64,000 nucleotides of DNA from NCBI GenBank assembly GCA_033977485.1, contig CM066988.1, forward strand, positions 1,309,501 through 1,373,500. Direction: 5' to 3'. Both the position numbers and the translations under genes were made by a program. Positions 39,507 to 49,276 of this stretch are shown here, one piece after another. Numbering within the stretch: position 1 is the stretch's first letter; each line of letters begins with the position of its first letter. This DNA is from Hydrangea macrophylla (taxonomy: Eukaryota; Streptophyta; Magnoliopsida; Cornales; Hydrangeaceae). Below the pieces are notes generated by a model that saw only the letters and a program-made list of their open reading frames with translations, did no database searches and was not told the DNA's origin.

Positions 39507-39769
39507 TGCCAAGTGGACTATATTCGATTAGTATAGTCTCTCTTTTTTTAGTGGGGAGGGAGAGAGTTCGAATTCCCATAAAAGATTTTAGTTACTTCCC
39601 CCGCTAATTATTCTTAAGTCGGAATGACTAGACCTTGTTAGACTTTGCTATAAGCTAGTGTGGGATCTTTAGAGTTTGGTTGAATTAGAATTGGAGTGTA
39701 TGTGGTGTGTATACATAGTCCTCGTTGAGGTTGGTATAAAAAAAATTAATAAATAAAAAAAAGAAAAAA
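39507..39769 (+). mobile_element. tRNA-like SINE with A-rich tail and 16-bp target duplication
   Basis: A 263-bp unit is flanked by the perfect duplication GAAAACAGGAGTTAAT at 39491-39506 and 39770-39785. It begins with TGCCAAGTGG, an RNA polymerase III A-box-like motif. It has GAGTTCGAATTCC, close to a B-box, about 60 bp later, and ends in an A-rich tail from 39740. Box order, spacing, tail and long duplication are those of a SINE mobilised by LINE enzymes. Family not named. Confidence 0.88.
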
Positions 39770-39785
39770 GAAAACAGGAGTTAAT

Positions 39786-40362
39786 CTATCAGGGGATGGG
39801 TTAGCGCCAGGCATCGCGGCTACGTCATAGGAAATTGGGGATGTGGAAACCCAAGGAAGGCCCACAGGCATCGTGTTTTTGTCGGATAGTTAAGACTCAG
39901 GACACGAGACCGAGGACGAGGACCGCGGTTATTGTCCGTTATGGCAGTTGCCACGTTAGGACACGTGGTTTTCTCATCTACTTCTTCTTTGATTTAAAAG
40001 TTGATGTTTGACCATTCTTCTGTACGGCTGTTCGTTGTGGTCCTACCTAATCCTAAATGTTGCCGACACATTTCTTTTTCTTTTTTGTTTTTTTGTTTGT
40101 CTAGATTATCTAACTGCTTAACTTAATTAATTACTATATCCACCTTACACTAACTAAACACTTACATTTACTTTATCCCCCCAAAAAAAAAAACCACATA
40201 CTTTTACTAGGTCGTACCGCAGATGGTCACTGGCTTTGGTCCTCACATGCGCTCAGTCGGTCACAGTAGGATGCGCGCATGATACATGCACGATGAAGAG
40301 AGAAGTTGTCTCAACCAGTACTAGATGGCCACTAGATGACAAAAATTAAGGGATTAATATTA
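39786..40362. other. Unassigned spacer, no gene seen
   Basis: Contains GC-rich DNA at 39800-39970 with GACACGAGACCGAGGACGAG and an ACACGTGG G-box-like word near 39962, then AT-rich DNA. No ORF or element ends recognised. The last two bases, TA, are the left target duplication of the following MITE. Confidence 0.4.
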
Positions 40363-40540
40363 CTCTCTCTGTCATATTTTGTGAGATTATTTTTGAGAAC
40401 TCAACCAATTAAAGAGACAAAAATGATATACAACTATTTTTTATAATTGCCCTTAATTATTACAACAACTTTTTAAAATTTATTTTAGTGTAGATTTCAA
40501 GGAGATATAGTTTTGGAAAGTGAGTAAAAAGTGTACACTA

Positions 40541-41044
40541 TGATACGCCCAAAATTATGGGTAGTTTCCTACTCAAGCTAGAAGATTAATGGAAAGTGCA
40601 TCTATTTTCTAATCCAATTATGAAACCCCCACAATTAATATCAATCAATCCTAATACAATTAGGAAACTTACTTGATTGGTGTCAATCACATCCTAATGG
40701 AATTATATTTCCTTATCCATGTAAGGGAAGGTCTCTTACATCTATAAAAGAGACCTCTCAACCCTCATTGAAGGGGCCGATAATTCTGTAGTCTACACAG
40801 CACCTCTATAAAATTCACCATTATATGCATACACCGGGCCGGTAATACTGGTAGTGCCGCCCCTCTTTGTTGGCTCACCAGGCCCGCCGGTGATCTGCTA
40901 GTGAACGTGCTCAGACACACTCGTGGACGTAGGTACCTTTATTAACAGGGCCGAACCACATACAAAAAAATAGTCTCTCACTCTCTCTCTCTCTCTCCCT
41001 CCTAAATTGCTTTACTTTACTGTTACCAACTGTTGGCATCATCA
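40541..41044 (+). repeat. 5' LTR of gag-only element copy 1
   Basis: 504 bp from TGATACGCCC to GGCATCATCA. Contains TCTATAAAAGAGACC (TATA) near 40741-40755 and a CT-rich microsatellite before its end. Confidence 0.93.
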
Positions 41045-41047
41045 GCT

Positions 41048-41065
41048 TGGCGCCGTCTGTGGGAA
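41048..41065 (+). promoter_or_regulatory. Primer binding site of gag-only element copy 1
   Basis: TGGCGCCGTCTGTGGGAA starts three bases after the 5' LTR. Copy 2 has the same site with one change, at 51243-51260. Confidence 0.85.
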
Positions 41066-41104
41066 CGACAATTCTTCTCATCAACAAATTCTTGACTGAT
41101 CAAT

Positions 41105-42370
41105 ATGCCACCAAAGAAGGGTAAGAAGGCTGCGCAGCAATCCGACCGGGATGTTCCTTCGGCCCCGGCATCGACTGCAGCAGTCCTAACATACGAGCAA
41201 ATCACCGCAACCTTCACACGACTCTTGGAGGGCCAGCGTCAAATCCAGCAACAGATCGAAGCACTGCTAGCCCAGCAAAGCAATCCTCCAGTGGCCGGGA
41301 AACGACCCGAGAATGTTGCGTACGGTCGAGAACCAATCTTGACCAGACAACGAGCCCGAGCCAACCCGTCCCGTGTTGAGGATGTCAAAGACGTCAGCAG
41401 TGGGCCTGCTGCCCGACGGGAAAGGCAGGAGCATATGGCCCGGGAATCAGTCTTGGGTCACTCGGTCAAGAGTCGAGTTGTCCCTAAGCGAACGGTTACC
41501 CGGGGTTATAGCCGAGCCCGATCCCAGAGGACAGCACCCCGCCATGAAGAAGAAGTCTCTTCCACCAACCCGACCAGTTCCTCAGATACTGGACGGGAAG
41601 AAGTGGAAGCCCGAATCAAGTACTTACAAAAGCAGATCGACGGAGTGGCCAAAAAGCTTGGTCAAAACCGTGTTCCGACTCAAGCCAATACCGAGATAGA
41701 GTCACCATTCTCTAACCAGATCATGAATTTCTCTATCCCGCGCGAATTTAAGCAGCCTCGGCTAGATTCATACAACGGCTCGGGAAGTCCGATCGACTAC
41801 GTCCGGACCTATAAGGCTCAGATGGCCCTAGCCACCAACTCCGATGAGCTATACTCCCTAGCCTTCTCCAACGCTTTGAAAGGCCCGGCCATGCAGTGGT
41901 TCTACTCCTTGGAGCCCCGATCGGTCTGCAGTTTCAAACAACTCAGCAAGCAGTTCATCAACCAGTTCGCCGGTATGCATGAGCTGCCAAAGTCAGACAT
42001 GCAGCTACTGACAGTCAGACAACGGAATAATGAGTCCCTCAAGGAGTTCACCGACCGGTTCAACCAACAGAAGCTTCAAATCCGCAATCTGAACGAGACA
42101 ATTGCCATCATAGCCTTCTGCTCGGGAGTTCAACACACCACGTGCGCCGCGTCGCTCCACAAAAATCGACCGGAAATCTTGGTCGAACTCGCAAAGAGGG
42201 TTGGAAAATATATCGACGCTGAAGAGTTTCTAAAGATCAAAAACCCCGGCCAAGACAGCAACAAGTCTTCCAGAAGTAAGCGAAAGCGAGATCAGCCCGG
42301 GAGTTCAGACAGTTCTTTCAGTTCACAGCGGTCAGAGTCCGATAGCCCCGACACGATCTCCAGTTCATAG
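41105..42370 (+). CDS. Gag protein of the gag-only element, copy 1
   Basis: 421 residues from an ATG in good context. The N-terminus is basic (MPPKKGKKAAQQ), followed by a Gln-rich coiled stretch and an RS/TP-rich linker. The retrotransposon Gag capsid domain lies at about residues 205-370, with FKQPRLDSYNGSGSP, FSNALKGPAMQWFYSL and FTDRFNQQKLQIRNL. The C-terminus is serine-rich with SRSKRKRDQ. I see no zinc knuckle. It would form the particle that packages the element RNA, with enzymes from another element. The TAG end may be premature, because copy 2 has CGG there and reads on for about 16 codons. Confidence 0.88.
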   Translation: MPPKKGKKAAQQSDRDVPSAPASTAAVLTYEQITATFTRLLEGQRQIQQQIEALLAQQSNPPVAGKRPENVAYGREPILTRQRARANPSRVEDVKDVSSGPAARRERQEHMARESVLGHSVKSRVVPKRTVTRGYSRARSQRTAPRHEEEVSSTNPTSSSDTGREEVEARIKYLQKQIDGVAKKLGQNRVPTQANTEIESPFSNQIMNFSIPREFKQPRLDSYNGSGSPIDYVRTYKAQMALATNSDELYSLAFSNALKGPAMQWFYSLEPRSVCSFKQLSKQFINQFAGMHELPKSDMQLLTVRQRNNESLKEFTDRFNQQKLQIRNLNETIAIIAFCSGVQHTTCAASLHKNRPEILVELAKRVGKYIDAEEFLKIKNPGQDSNKSSRSKRKRDQPGSSDSSFSSQRSESDSPDTISSS

Positions 42371-42573
42371 TGGTCTGAGTCCGGCCGCCCTAACACGACC
42401 TCCAGTTTACATCGGTCAGGATCAAGCAGTTCTGACTTTTCCTCCAGCCCAGAGAGATCTGGAGCCTGACGATCCTGATCTGACTTCCTGTCTCCATCGG
42501 TCTAGATGAGCCCGATTATAGTGGTACTTGCCTGATCACCGCGTAAGGCTCCACCGATTGTCAGAGTTTATAC

Positions 42574-43030
42574 AAAGACCTCGGGCCTAACCCCGAGGCA
42601 TACAAAGACCTCGGGCCTAACCCCGAGGCATCTACAAAGTCCTCGGGCCTAACCCCGAGGCATACAAAGACCTCGGGCGTAACCCCCGAGGCATCTACAA
42701 AGTCCTCGGGCCTAACCCCGAGGCATACAAAGACCTCAGGCCTAACCCCGAGGCATCTACAAAGTCCTCGGGCCTAACCCCGAGGCATACAAAGACCTCG
42801 GACCTAACCCCGAGGCATCTACAAAGTCCTCGGGCCTAACCCCGAGGCATACGAAGACCTCGGGCCTAACCCCGAGGCATCTCAAAAGACCTCGGGCTCC
42901 GAACCCAGGCACTCAAAAGACCCGAGCTCCGAACTCAGGCATCAAAAAGACTTCGGGCTCCGAACTCAGGAACTAAAGACCTCGGGCTCCGAACCCAGGC
43001 ACTAAAGACCTCGGGGTCACGCCCGAGGCA
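42574..43030 (+). repeat. Tandem array of hairpin units (CCTCGGG..CCCGAGG)
   Basis: About 15 units of 29-32 bp. Ten are ACAAAGACCTCGGGCCTAAC-type with CCCCGAGGCA ends, each an inverted repeat CCTCGGG/CCCGAGG around a short loop. Five are a diverged type with GGGCTCCGAACCCAGG. Units 3-10 alternate two variants, giving a dimeric higher-order repeat of about 62 bp. Copy 2 has only about four plus four units. Confidence 0.92.
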
Positions 43031-43870
43031 CTGGCTTCGCTTAGATCCAACCGACGATGGGGGCAGACCCCCTAGGTGGCTGATGATGGCAAGTTTCAAA
43101 AGACCCAACAACCACCATGTTCCAGGTCGGTTACCTACAGTCATAGCCTCTGTAAGACCCTCGTCTTAGCAAAAGTTTGGGGGGCAAGATGGCGCAGTGA
43201 ACTAAACAGGTAATCACATCGGGTATGTACAGGACTCGCGAATAACTAAGTCAAAATCTTGAACAACCCGAGCACCTACAGTACTCAGAGGCATTAACTC
43301 CACTTATGCCCAGACCGACGATAGAGGTGACTAAAATCTCTTAGGTTGGCCGACGATAGAGGAGCAAAAAGACCCTAAAGCAACGTGATTTAGGTCGGCT
43401 CCACCAACATGGTCAAGCTCTTCTCCCAACAGTCTTGACGAAGGCTAACTGGGCGGAAGACAACCATCCTGTGGAGCTAACATAAAATGACCCTAAAGCA
43501 ATACGCTTTAGGTCGGCTTTTCCACCATGATAAAACTCTTCTACCCACAACCTTGACGAAGGTTCACGAGCAGAAGATAACCATCCTGGGAGCTAACTCA
43601 AGAAAAAAAGACTCTGAAGTAGGCCAAGTCTCAACTCTCGGTCACTTCCCGAGCATTCAAAGACTCCGAATTAGGCCGGTTCTCAACTCCCGGTCAGTTC
43701 CCGAGCACCTAAAAGTCCCGAGCTAGGCAGGGTCTCAACTCTTAGCCAGTTCCCGAGGACTCACCAGGCTCAGAAGCCCCGAGGCAGCTTCCACAAGCAC
43801 TCAGACAGTGGCAAGTAACATTAAACTAATTTCCAAACTTGCCCCGATATAGCATCTGGCCAATCTTGGA

Positions 43871-43883
43871 AATGGGGGGCAGC
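43871..43883 (+). promoter_or_regulatory. Polypurine tract of gag-only element copy 1
   Basis: AATGGGGGGCAGC directly precedes the 3' LTR. The same tract lies at 53898-53910 in copy 2. Confidence 0.85.
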
Positions 43884-44384
43884 TGATACGCCCAAAATTA
43901 TGGGCAGTTTCCTACTCAAGCTAGAAGACTAATGGAAAGTGCATCTATTTCCTAACCCAATTAGGAAACCCCCACAATTAATGTCAATCAATCCTAATAC
44001 AATTAGGAAACTTACTTGATTGGTGTCAATCACATCCTAATGGAATTATATTTCCTTATCCATGTAAGAGTAGGTCTCTTACATCTATAAAAGAGACCTC
44101 TCACCCCCCATTGAAGGGGCCGATAATTCTGTAGTCTACACAGCACCTCTATAAAATTCACCATTATATGCATACACCCGGCCGGTATTACTGGTAGTGC
44201 CGCCCCTCTTTGTTGGCTCACCAGGTCCGCCGGTGATCTGTTAGTGAACGTGCTCAGACACACCCGTGGACGTAGGTACCTTCATTAACAGGGCCGAACC
44301 ACATACAAAAAATAGTATCTCACTCTCTCTCTCTCTCCCTCCTAAATTGCTTTACTTTACTGTTACCAATTTTTGGCATCATCA
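43884..44384 (+). repeat. 3' LTR of gag-only element copy 1
   Basis: 501 bp, TGATACGCCC to GGCATCATCA, closely matching 40541-41044 with scattered substitutions (for example GGGTAG against GGGCAG near the start). Confidence 0.93.
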
Positions 44385-44721
44385 CACTAATTTAGGAAAG
44401 TGAACACTAATTTTTAGATCCCAAAATAAAATATAAGACTCACAAAATGGGACAAAGGGAGTAAATCTAATCTACTGTAAGTTTGTTGTAATAGACTCAC
44501 TATAAAATATTTTGGTAAAAGGTTCATATTTTTTATTAGTGACCAAACTACTCCTAAATCCCATCAGAAGATTCATTCCCTGTCAAACACATTTATTCGA
44601 TTTGAAAACACCCAAAATCAAGGGATTTTCAAATTTAAACACTATGTATACATAATATGCATATCTCATTTCTCCAATTTTGTCAATTTCGCTTCATACC
44701 CTCATTCTCTAGAAAATTCTG

Positions 44722-45006
44722 ATGGCGCCAAAGGCAGAGAAGAATCCATCAGAGAAGAAACCGGTAGAGGAAAATAAGACCGCTGTCGCCGAAAAAGCTC
44801 TAGCAGAGAAACTCCACAAGGAAGATGGCATCGTTGCTGGAGATAAGAAGAAGAAGATGACGAAGAAGAAGATGACAAAGTAGAGCGTAGAAATATACAA
44901 GAACTACATCTTTAAGATTCTGAAATAGGCTCACCCTGATATTGGGATCTCGTGCAAGGCTATGGGGATCATGAACAACTTCATCAACGACATCTTCGAG
45001 AACATT
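44722..45006 (+). pseudogene. Histone H2B pseudogene, truncated
   Basis: The frame from the ATG at 44722 reads MAPKAEKNPSEKKPVEENK, a plant H2B tail. It continues into [29 protein letters not shown] and [11 protein letters not shown], the first helices of the histone fold. Codon 54 (44881) and codon 69 (44926) are TAG; the latter replaces the usual Gln of LKQ. The last third, from ARYNKK onward, is missing and AT-rich DNA follows. There is no frameshift over 93 codons. H2B genes lack introns, so segmental copy and retrocopy cannot be told apart. Confidence 0.9.
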
Positions 45007-46150
45007 ATTGATCTTAATAGGCTTTCTGTAGTGTGAATTTCGACACTCAAGAATTAAAATTTTACACTAGTGGCAGTATGTAAAATTTAACACTTGTAGC
45101 AGTATGTAAAACATTGTCGATCTTAATAAGGTTTTGGTATTGTGAAATTTTATACTCAGTATCATTTGTGTGCAAGAATTGCACACTTCAATGGCAAATA
45201 CATTTCAAAGTATGAAATTTCACAAATCTTATGTACTATAATCGCCAAAGTTTATTTTTCATTTCTCATTTCACAGTCATATGGGGGGGGGGGGGGGGGG
45301 GGGAAACCAGCCCACAAAACTTTATACTGGCATTGTATGAAATTTCCCACTCACACTTTCACAAATGTCATTGTGAGAGATTTAATAGTTACATTATTAA
45401 GAGATCAATGTGAAAAATTTAACACTCAAAATGTAGTTTTTTACCAATCAACTTGAATTTTTTGCTCATGCATGAGGAAAGTATAATCTCAATGTTAAAT
45501 TTCACATTAATGACAAAAGTATTATCTCAGTATTTTACATTGACATTGTGTGTAAATTCACACTCACACTTTTAGAATAATACAACAGACATTCTTTCAC
45601 ATTGATCTCTTAACAAAAAGTGTGAAATTTTAGTGTAACATATTCTTTTAAACATTGAAATGGCAAAGCCGAATTGAGCTTGCGATTTGTAAATACCAGT
45701 ATAAACAAATTCTTTTCAAGTGCAAAATTTCACACTAGACTGACAAACGAAAAGAACTAAAATGAAATATATTCTTGGAATGACAAAAATGAAATTTGAA
45801 ATGACAACTTAAGATTGATAAATACTGGTATAAACATATTCTTTTTAAGTGTGAAATTTCACATTGGAATGCCAAAAATGAATTTCAAACTAGAATGACA
45901 AAAACATATTATTTTCAAGTGTGTATTTCACAATGAGAAAATGTACACTTGTATTAGGATAGAAAAGTACTCGCATAAATGCGTGGGGCGAAGTCCATTC
46001 AAGCATCTGATATGTATATAGCCAGCCACATAGTATTCATATCTATGACATAGTGATAAATTTCACATTATATTGCAGATTAAACCTAAACATTTATTCA
46101 ACACTGTGAAATTTCACATTACCCGTAGTGAAAAATTCAAACATATATTC
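45007..46150. other. AT-rich DNA with dispersed GTGAAATTTCAC palindromes
   Basis: No gene supported. GAAATTTCAC or a close variant recurs about eight times (45207, 45504, 45727, 45847, 46053, 46107 and others), often as the palindrome GTGAAATTTCAC. No terminal repeats were found that would define an element. Confidence 0.5.
45283..45303 (+). repeat. Poly-G run, 21 bases
   Basis: Uninterrupted G run after CATAT and before AAACC. It could form a G-quadruplex; length is likely unstable and may be miscounted by sequencing. Confidence 0.9.
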
Positions 46151-46884
46151 TAATTAAGTTAATATCTTCTCTTCGATCTACTGTTATCTCATTCAATCCT
46201 GAAACTCTCATGAATGCAGTGTAATACAGATTGTTTTGAATGATTACTGGTAGAACAAAAAACCTATGAATTGCAATAGAAAGATGTAACAATCCCATAA
46301 TGTAGCTAGATAAAATTATGGAATTTTACTCACTGATTGGATATCCAAAATTAATGGGATTGGAGAGCAGATATAATGTGTGTACATATATACAACTAAA
46401 ATCAAGGGAAATAGATATTTCCATGAAGATATGCTAAAAAAAAGGGATATTTGAATCAGCTTTTAAAAGATCCTCTTAGCTATATATATAACCGGAAGTG
46501 TATGTATTAGGGGTTTAATGGTCAATAATATTATCTATAATTGGGGATTTGGACTAATTCCAAAAAAATGTCACAAAACAATGACCTATTGCTATAAAGT
46601 TTTAAATGATGGACCTATTCCAAAATAAGTATGTAAATTAGGGCTTTTGACTCGATTTTTAAAAATTTAAGAGTAAAGGGAGCAAAAAAATATCAGCCAT
46701 AGGATTAAAAACCATTGTAGTTAATTTCGTACAAATCACACTAAAACCAGTCAAACAGGTAACCCTTCTTAGTCATACACTTTGTATCCTCAGTGACAAA
46801 ATACTGTAACTATATGGCAAAATATTGTAACTTGGAGAGCAAAGAGAGTAACCTTCTCAAGCAAATATTATAACTTGGTGATGA
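46151..46884. other. Unassigned AT-rich DNA
   Basis: No ORF, terminal repeat or RNA gene recognised. TGTAACTT/GTAACTAT words recur at 46800-46890. Confidence 0.4.
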
Positions 46885-47940
46885 AAAATTGTAACTATTA
46901 ACCCAAAATGGAAACTTTAGAGGGGGGTGAATAAGATTTCAGCAAAAAATTTACCTTTTTAAAACATTATACAAATTAAACACATTCACAAATAATAAAT
47001 TAAAGAGAGAAGGGAAGAGACACTTGCAAACTGAGTTTTTAAGTGGTTCGGCGATCCACACACCGCGACCTACGTCCATCCCTCAAGAACACCTCTTGAG
47101 GATTCCTTTCCCGAACTACTTATGAGTATAAATCAAACCATTTCTGTACACTTCACAATCAAACCGTTACATGAGACTTCAATCTATCCCAAAGAAAAAC
47201 AACTCTTCTTTGCACACAAAGTTTACTAACCTTCACTTTTTGCAAATAATTGAAGTACATTGTAGAGTGGATAGATACAACTAAAGCTCACCACAATTTT
47301 CTCTCACAAGAATTAATACAAATGAAATCTAGAGCAAATTGATTTTTCTCTCTATTTAGGGCTCAAATATGAATGATGATTAAACAAGATGTTTAAATGA
47401 TTTCCCTTCCATACCCAACACTTAAAATCATACTATATCTAGCTTTTCAACATATATGACCATTGGTGGTGGTTAGGGGTGTAAAAATAATTTTTGGAAT
47501 GTTTAGAAAACTAGTTGTTAGGTTGTCAGTGGACATCCAGTCGACTAGATCGAAGGTTCGGTCTATTGGTTTGTCATTCCAGAGAAAAGAAATTCTGTCT
47601 GGAATTCCAGTCAAATATATTGAACCTTCGGTCGACTAGAAATGCAATTCCGGTCAACTAGGTTTACTATTTTGGCAGACTGACACCCTTTTCCTAAAAT
47701 GACCATAACTCCATCTACAAAACTCGGAATTGCGATCCGTTTACAGATTCAAAAACTAGATTCAAATTCCTTTCCAACCATATAAGAAACAACATCTATT
47801 TCCTTATCAATTAAAACAGTTTTTCCTTTAAAGATGACTCATTTACAAAGAGTTCTTCATTTTGGCTTTGCCACCTGAAAACTTTTGTAAAATGAATGTA
47901 AGTGAGTGGTCTAAGTATGTTTAGGTTTTGAGGTCCGACA
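46885..47940 (-). mobile_element. Copia (SIRE-like) LTR remnant
   Basis: On the - strand it begins near TGTCGGACCTC (47940). It contains CTAGTCGACTGG-like words and the block GGACGTAGGTCGCGG..GCCGAACCACTTAAAAA (47040-47085), and near its end ATTCACCCCCCTCT. These are common marks of long plant Copia LTRs. No interior or target duplication was found, so the left boundary is approximate. Confidence 0.5.
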
Positions 47941-47949
47941 ACTATTGAT

Positions 47950-48835
47950 TTTGGTTGTAAATTTAAGGGCTCTGACATTGCTGCTTCTACTTCTGTTTGG
48001 TGCTGCTAAATGGAATTAAATCCGTTAAAATTAGTAATGGAGACATAAAGATTTCACAGACTGGGAGCTCTTGGTTTGGGGCTTTAATGCTGAATTGGGA
48101 ATTTGGTCTGATTGTTGTTGATGCTTGCTCTTGCTACTGAATTGCTGCCCCTTTTTTGGATTGCTACATGCTACATTTGTTTGGGCTTTGGCTGCAGCAA
48201 TTTTGTTTTGGGGTATTGTGATAGGTTGTATTTTCTTTGCTTGTTTTGGGAGCTGTGGAATGGTTGTCATGGGGTGATTTCCCTGATGTTCTGTGTAGTT
48301 CCTTGTTGGGGTGCTTGTGGCTCTCTTGGCCTTTCTGGCTCATTCAATAAAAATCGTTTTGCTATTAAAAAATGATGATGTTTTTGGTTCACTGGAAGAA
48401 TTAGAGTGCTTCACAAAATCAGGAGGGACTACAAGGAAATTCAGCAACTTCCAGAGGATATGAATATCTGTTTGGAAGCACTCTATGTTATGTCTAATGA
48501 AGTTGCTTTTGAAATTGAGGAAGAGAAGGGTTGGAACCCAGTATTGCCCCATTAGCAGAATTGGTTTTTGACCTTTTTGGTTGGTTTGGATCATTGCTTT
48601 GGAAGCTTAGAGGTGCTGCAGATTTTTGGATCCATTATGGGGTTTGCTTTTTGAAATTGTTGCTACAGAATTTTGGGGTCTGTTTTAGCTTCTGTGTTTT
48701 TTAGGTTGGGTTTGGTATGGGCTTAGTAGATTTTGCCAAGCTGGGTGAGTGGTTTTGGTGTACTGTTTTTCTTTGGCGTTGTGCCAATGTTTAAATAAAT
48801 TTCTTTGCTTAGCAAAAATAAAAAAAGTTTCTGAT
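47950..48835 (+). mobile_element. Two LINE 3'-end-like fragments in tandem
   Basis: The stretch is rich in G and T on the + strand. It has two ends of the kind seen in plant L1 LINEs: GGCTCATTCAATAAAAATCG followed by a short A-rich end near 48370, and TTTAAATAAATTTCTTTGC followed by AAAAATAAAAAAAG near 48830. No ORF with RT or endonuclease motifs remains. Identification is by 3'-end style only. Confidence 0.35.
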
Positions 48836-48895
48836 TCTTATGCAATAAAGCGCCAACCATTGACTTTATATTCACATCGCTATTATATTGGCTAA

Positions 48896-49276
48896 GACTA
48901 GTGGTGCATACGAGCTGAGTTGAGCCTGTTCGCGAGTTTTTTTATGAACTCACGAACTCAAATGAGCCGAGCTTTTAAGTGTTCGCGAGCTTTCTCGAGA
49001 GTTTTTTAACTAGTTTATTCGTCCTCCCTTTTAAACTATATAGTTTAATAATAAAACAATCATTTATCAAGCTTATTTATAAAATATGTCATATTTTCTA
49101 TAAAATTATATAGTTTTATAATAAATATATATAAATGTCACTATATAAGCTCTTTATCAAATCTATTAACGAACTTTTTCACGAGGCTGCTCACGAACCT
49201 TAATCGATCGTGTTCACGAACTCAAATGAGCGAGCCGAGCCTAACCTTTATCGAGTCGAGCTTCAAGCCCTTATTG
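48896..49276. mobile_element. Degenerate repeat with GAGCTGAG/CGAACTCA words (hAT-like MITE candidate)
   Basis: GTGGTGCATACGAGCTGAG begins a block with repeated TTCGCGAG, ACTCACGAACTCAAATGAGC (twice) and GAGCCGAGC words in partly inverted order. Such sequences are common as short non-autonomous DNA elements in plants. Terminal repeats are not clean. Confidence 0.35.

Larger units (their letters stand above)
40541..44384 (+). mobile_element. Gag-only (TR-GAG-like) non-autonomous LTR retrotransposon, copy 1
   Basis: Complete 3844-bp element with target duplication CACTA at 40536-40540 and 44385-44389. Order: 5' LTR, PBS, gag frame, hairpin tandem array, non-coding repeats, PPT, 3' LTR. There is no protease, RT or integrase, so it must borrow these from an autonomous gypsy partner. 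At 43380-43570 and 43600-43760 the interior holds two further sets of direct repeats, about 115 bp twice and about 55 bp three times. LTRs differ at several sites and by 3 bp in length. Confidence 0.93.
40363..44461. mobile_element. Stowaway-type MITE interrupted by a gag-only retrotransposon
   Basis: The left part, 40363-40540, starts CTCTCTCTGTCATATTTTG and the right part, 44390-44461, ends CAAAATGGGACAAAGGGAG. Together they form inverted ends of a Tc1/mariner Stowaway MITE of about 250 bp. Both outer ends abut TA, the Stowaway target. The halves join across the CACTA duplication of the inserted element. Confidence 0.82.

Noticed and set aside
42574..43030. Possible CRISPR array (regular palindromic repeats)
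   Set aside because: The units have no unique spacers; neighbouring units are the same sequence throughout, and the host is a plant.
48031..48594. Frames of 79-87 codons on both strands
   Set aside because: They overlap on opposite strands in LINE-like 3'-end sequence and lack any recognised motif.
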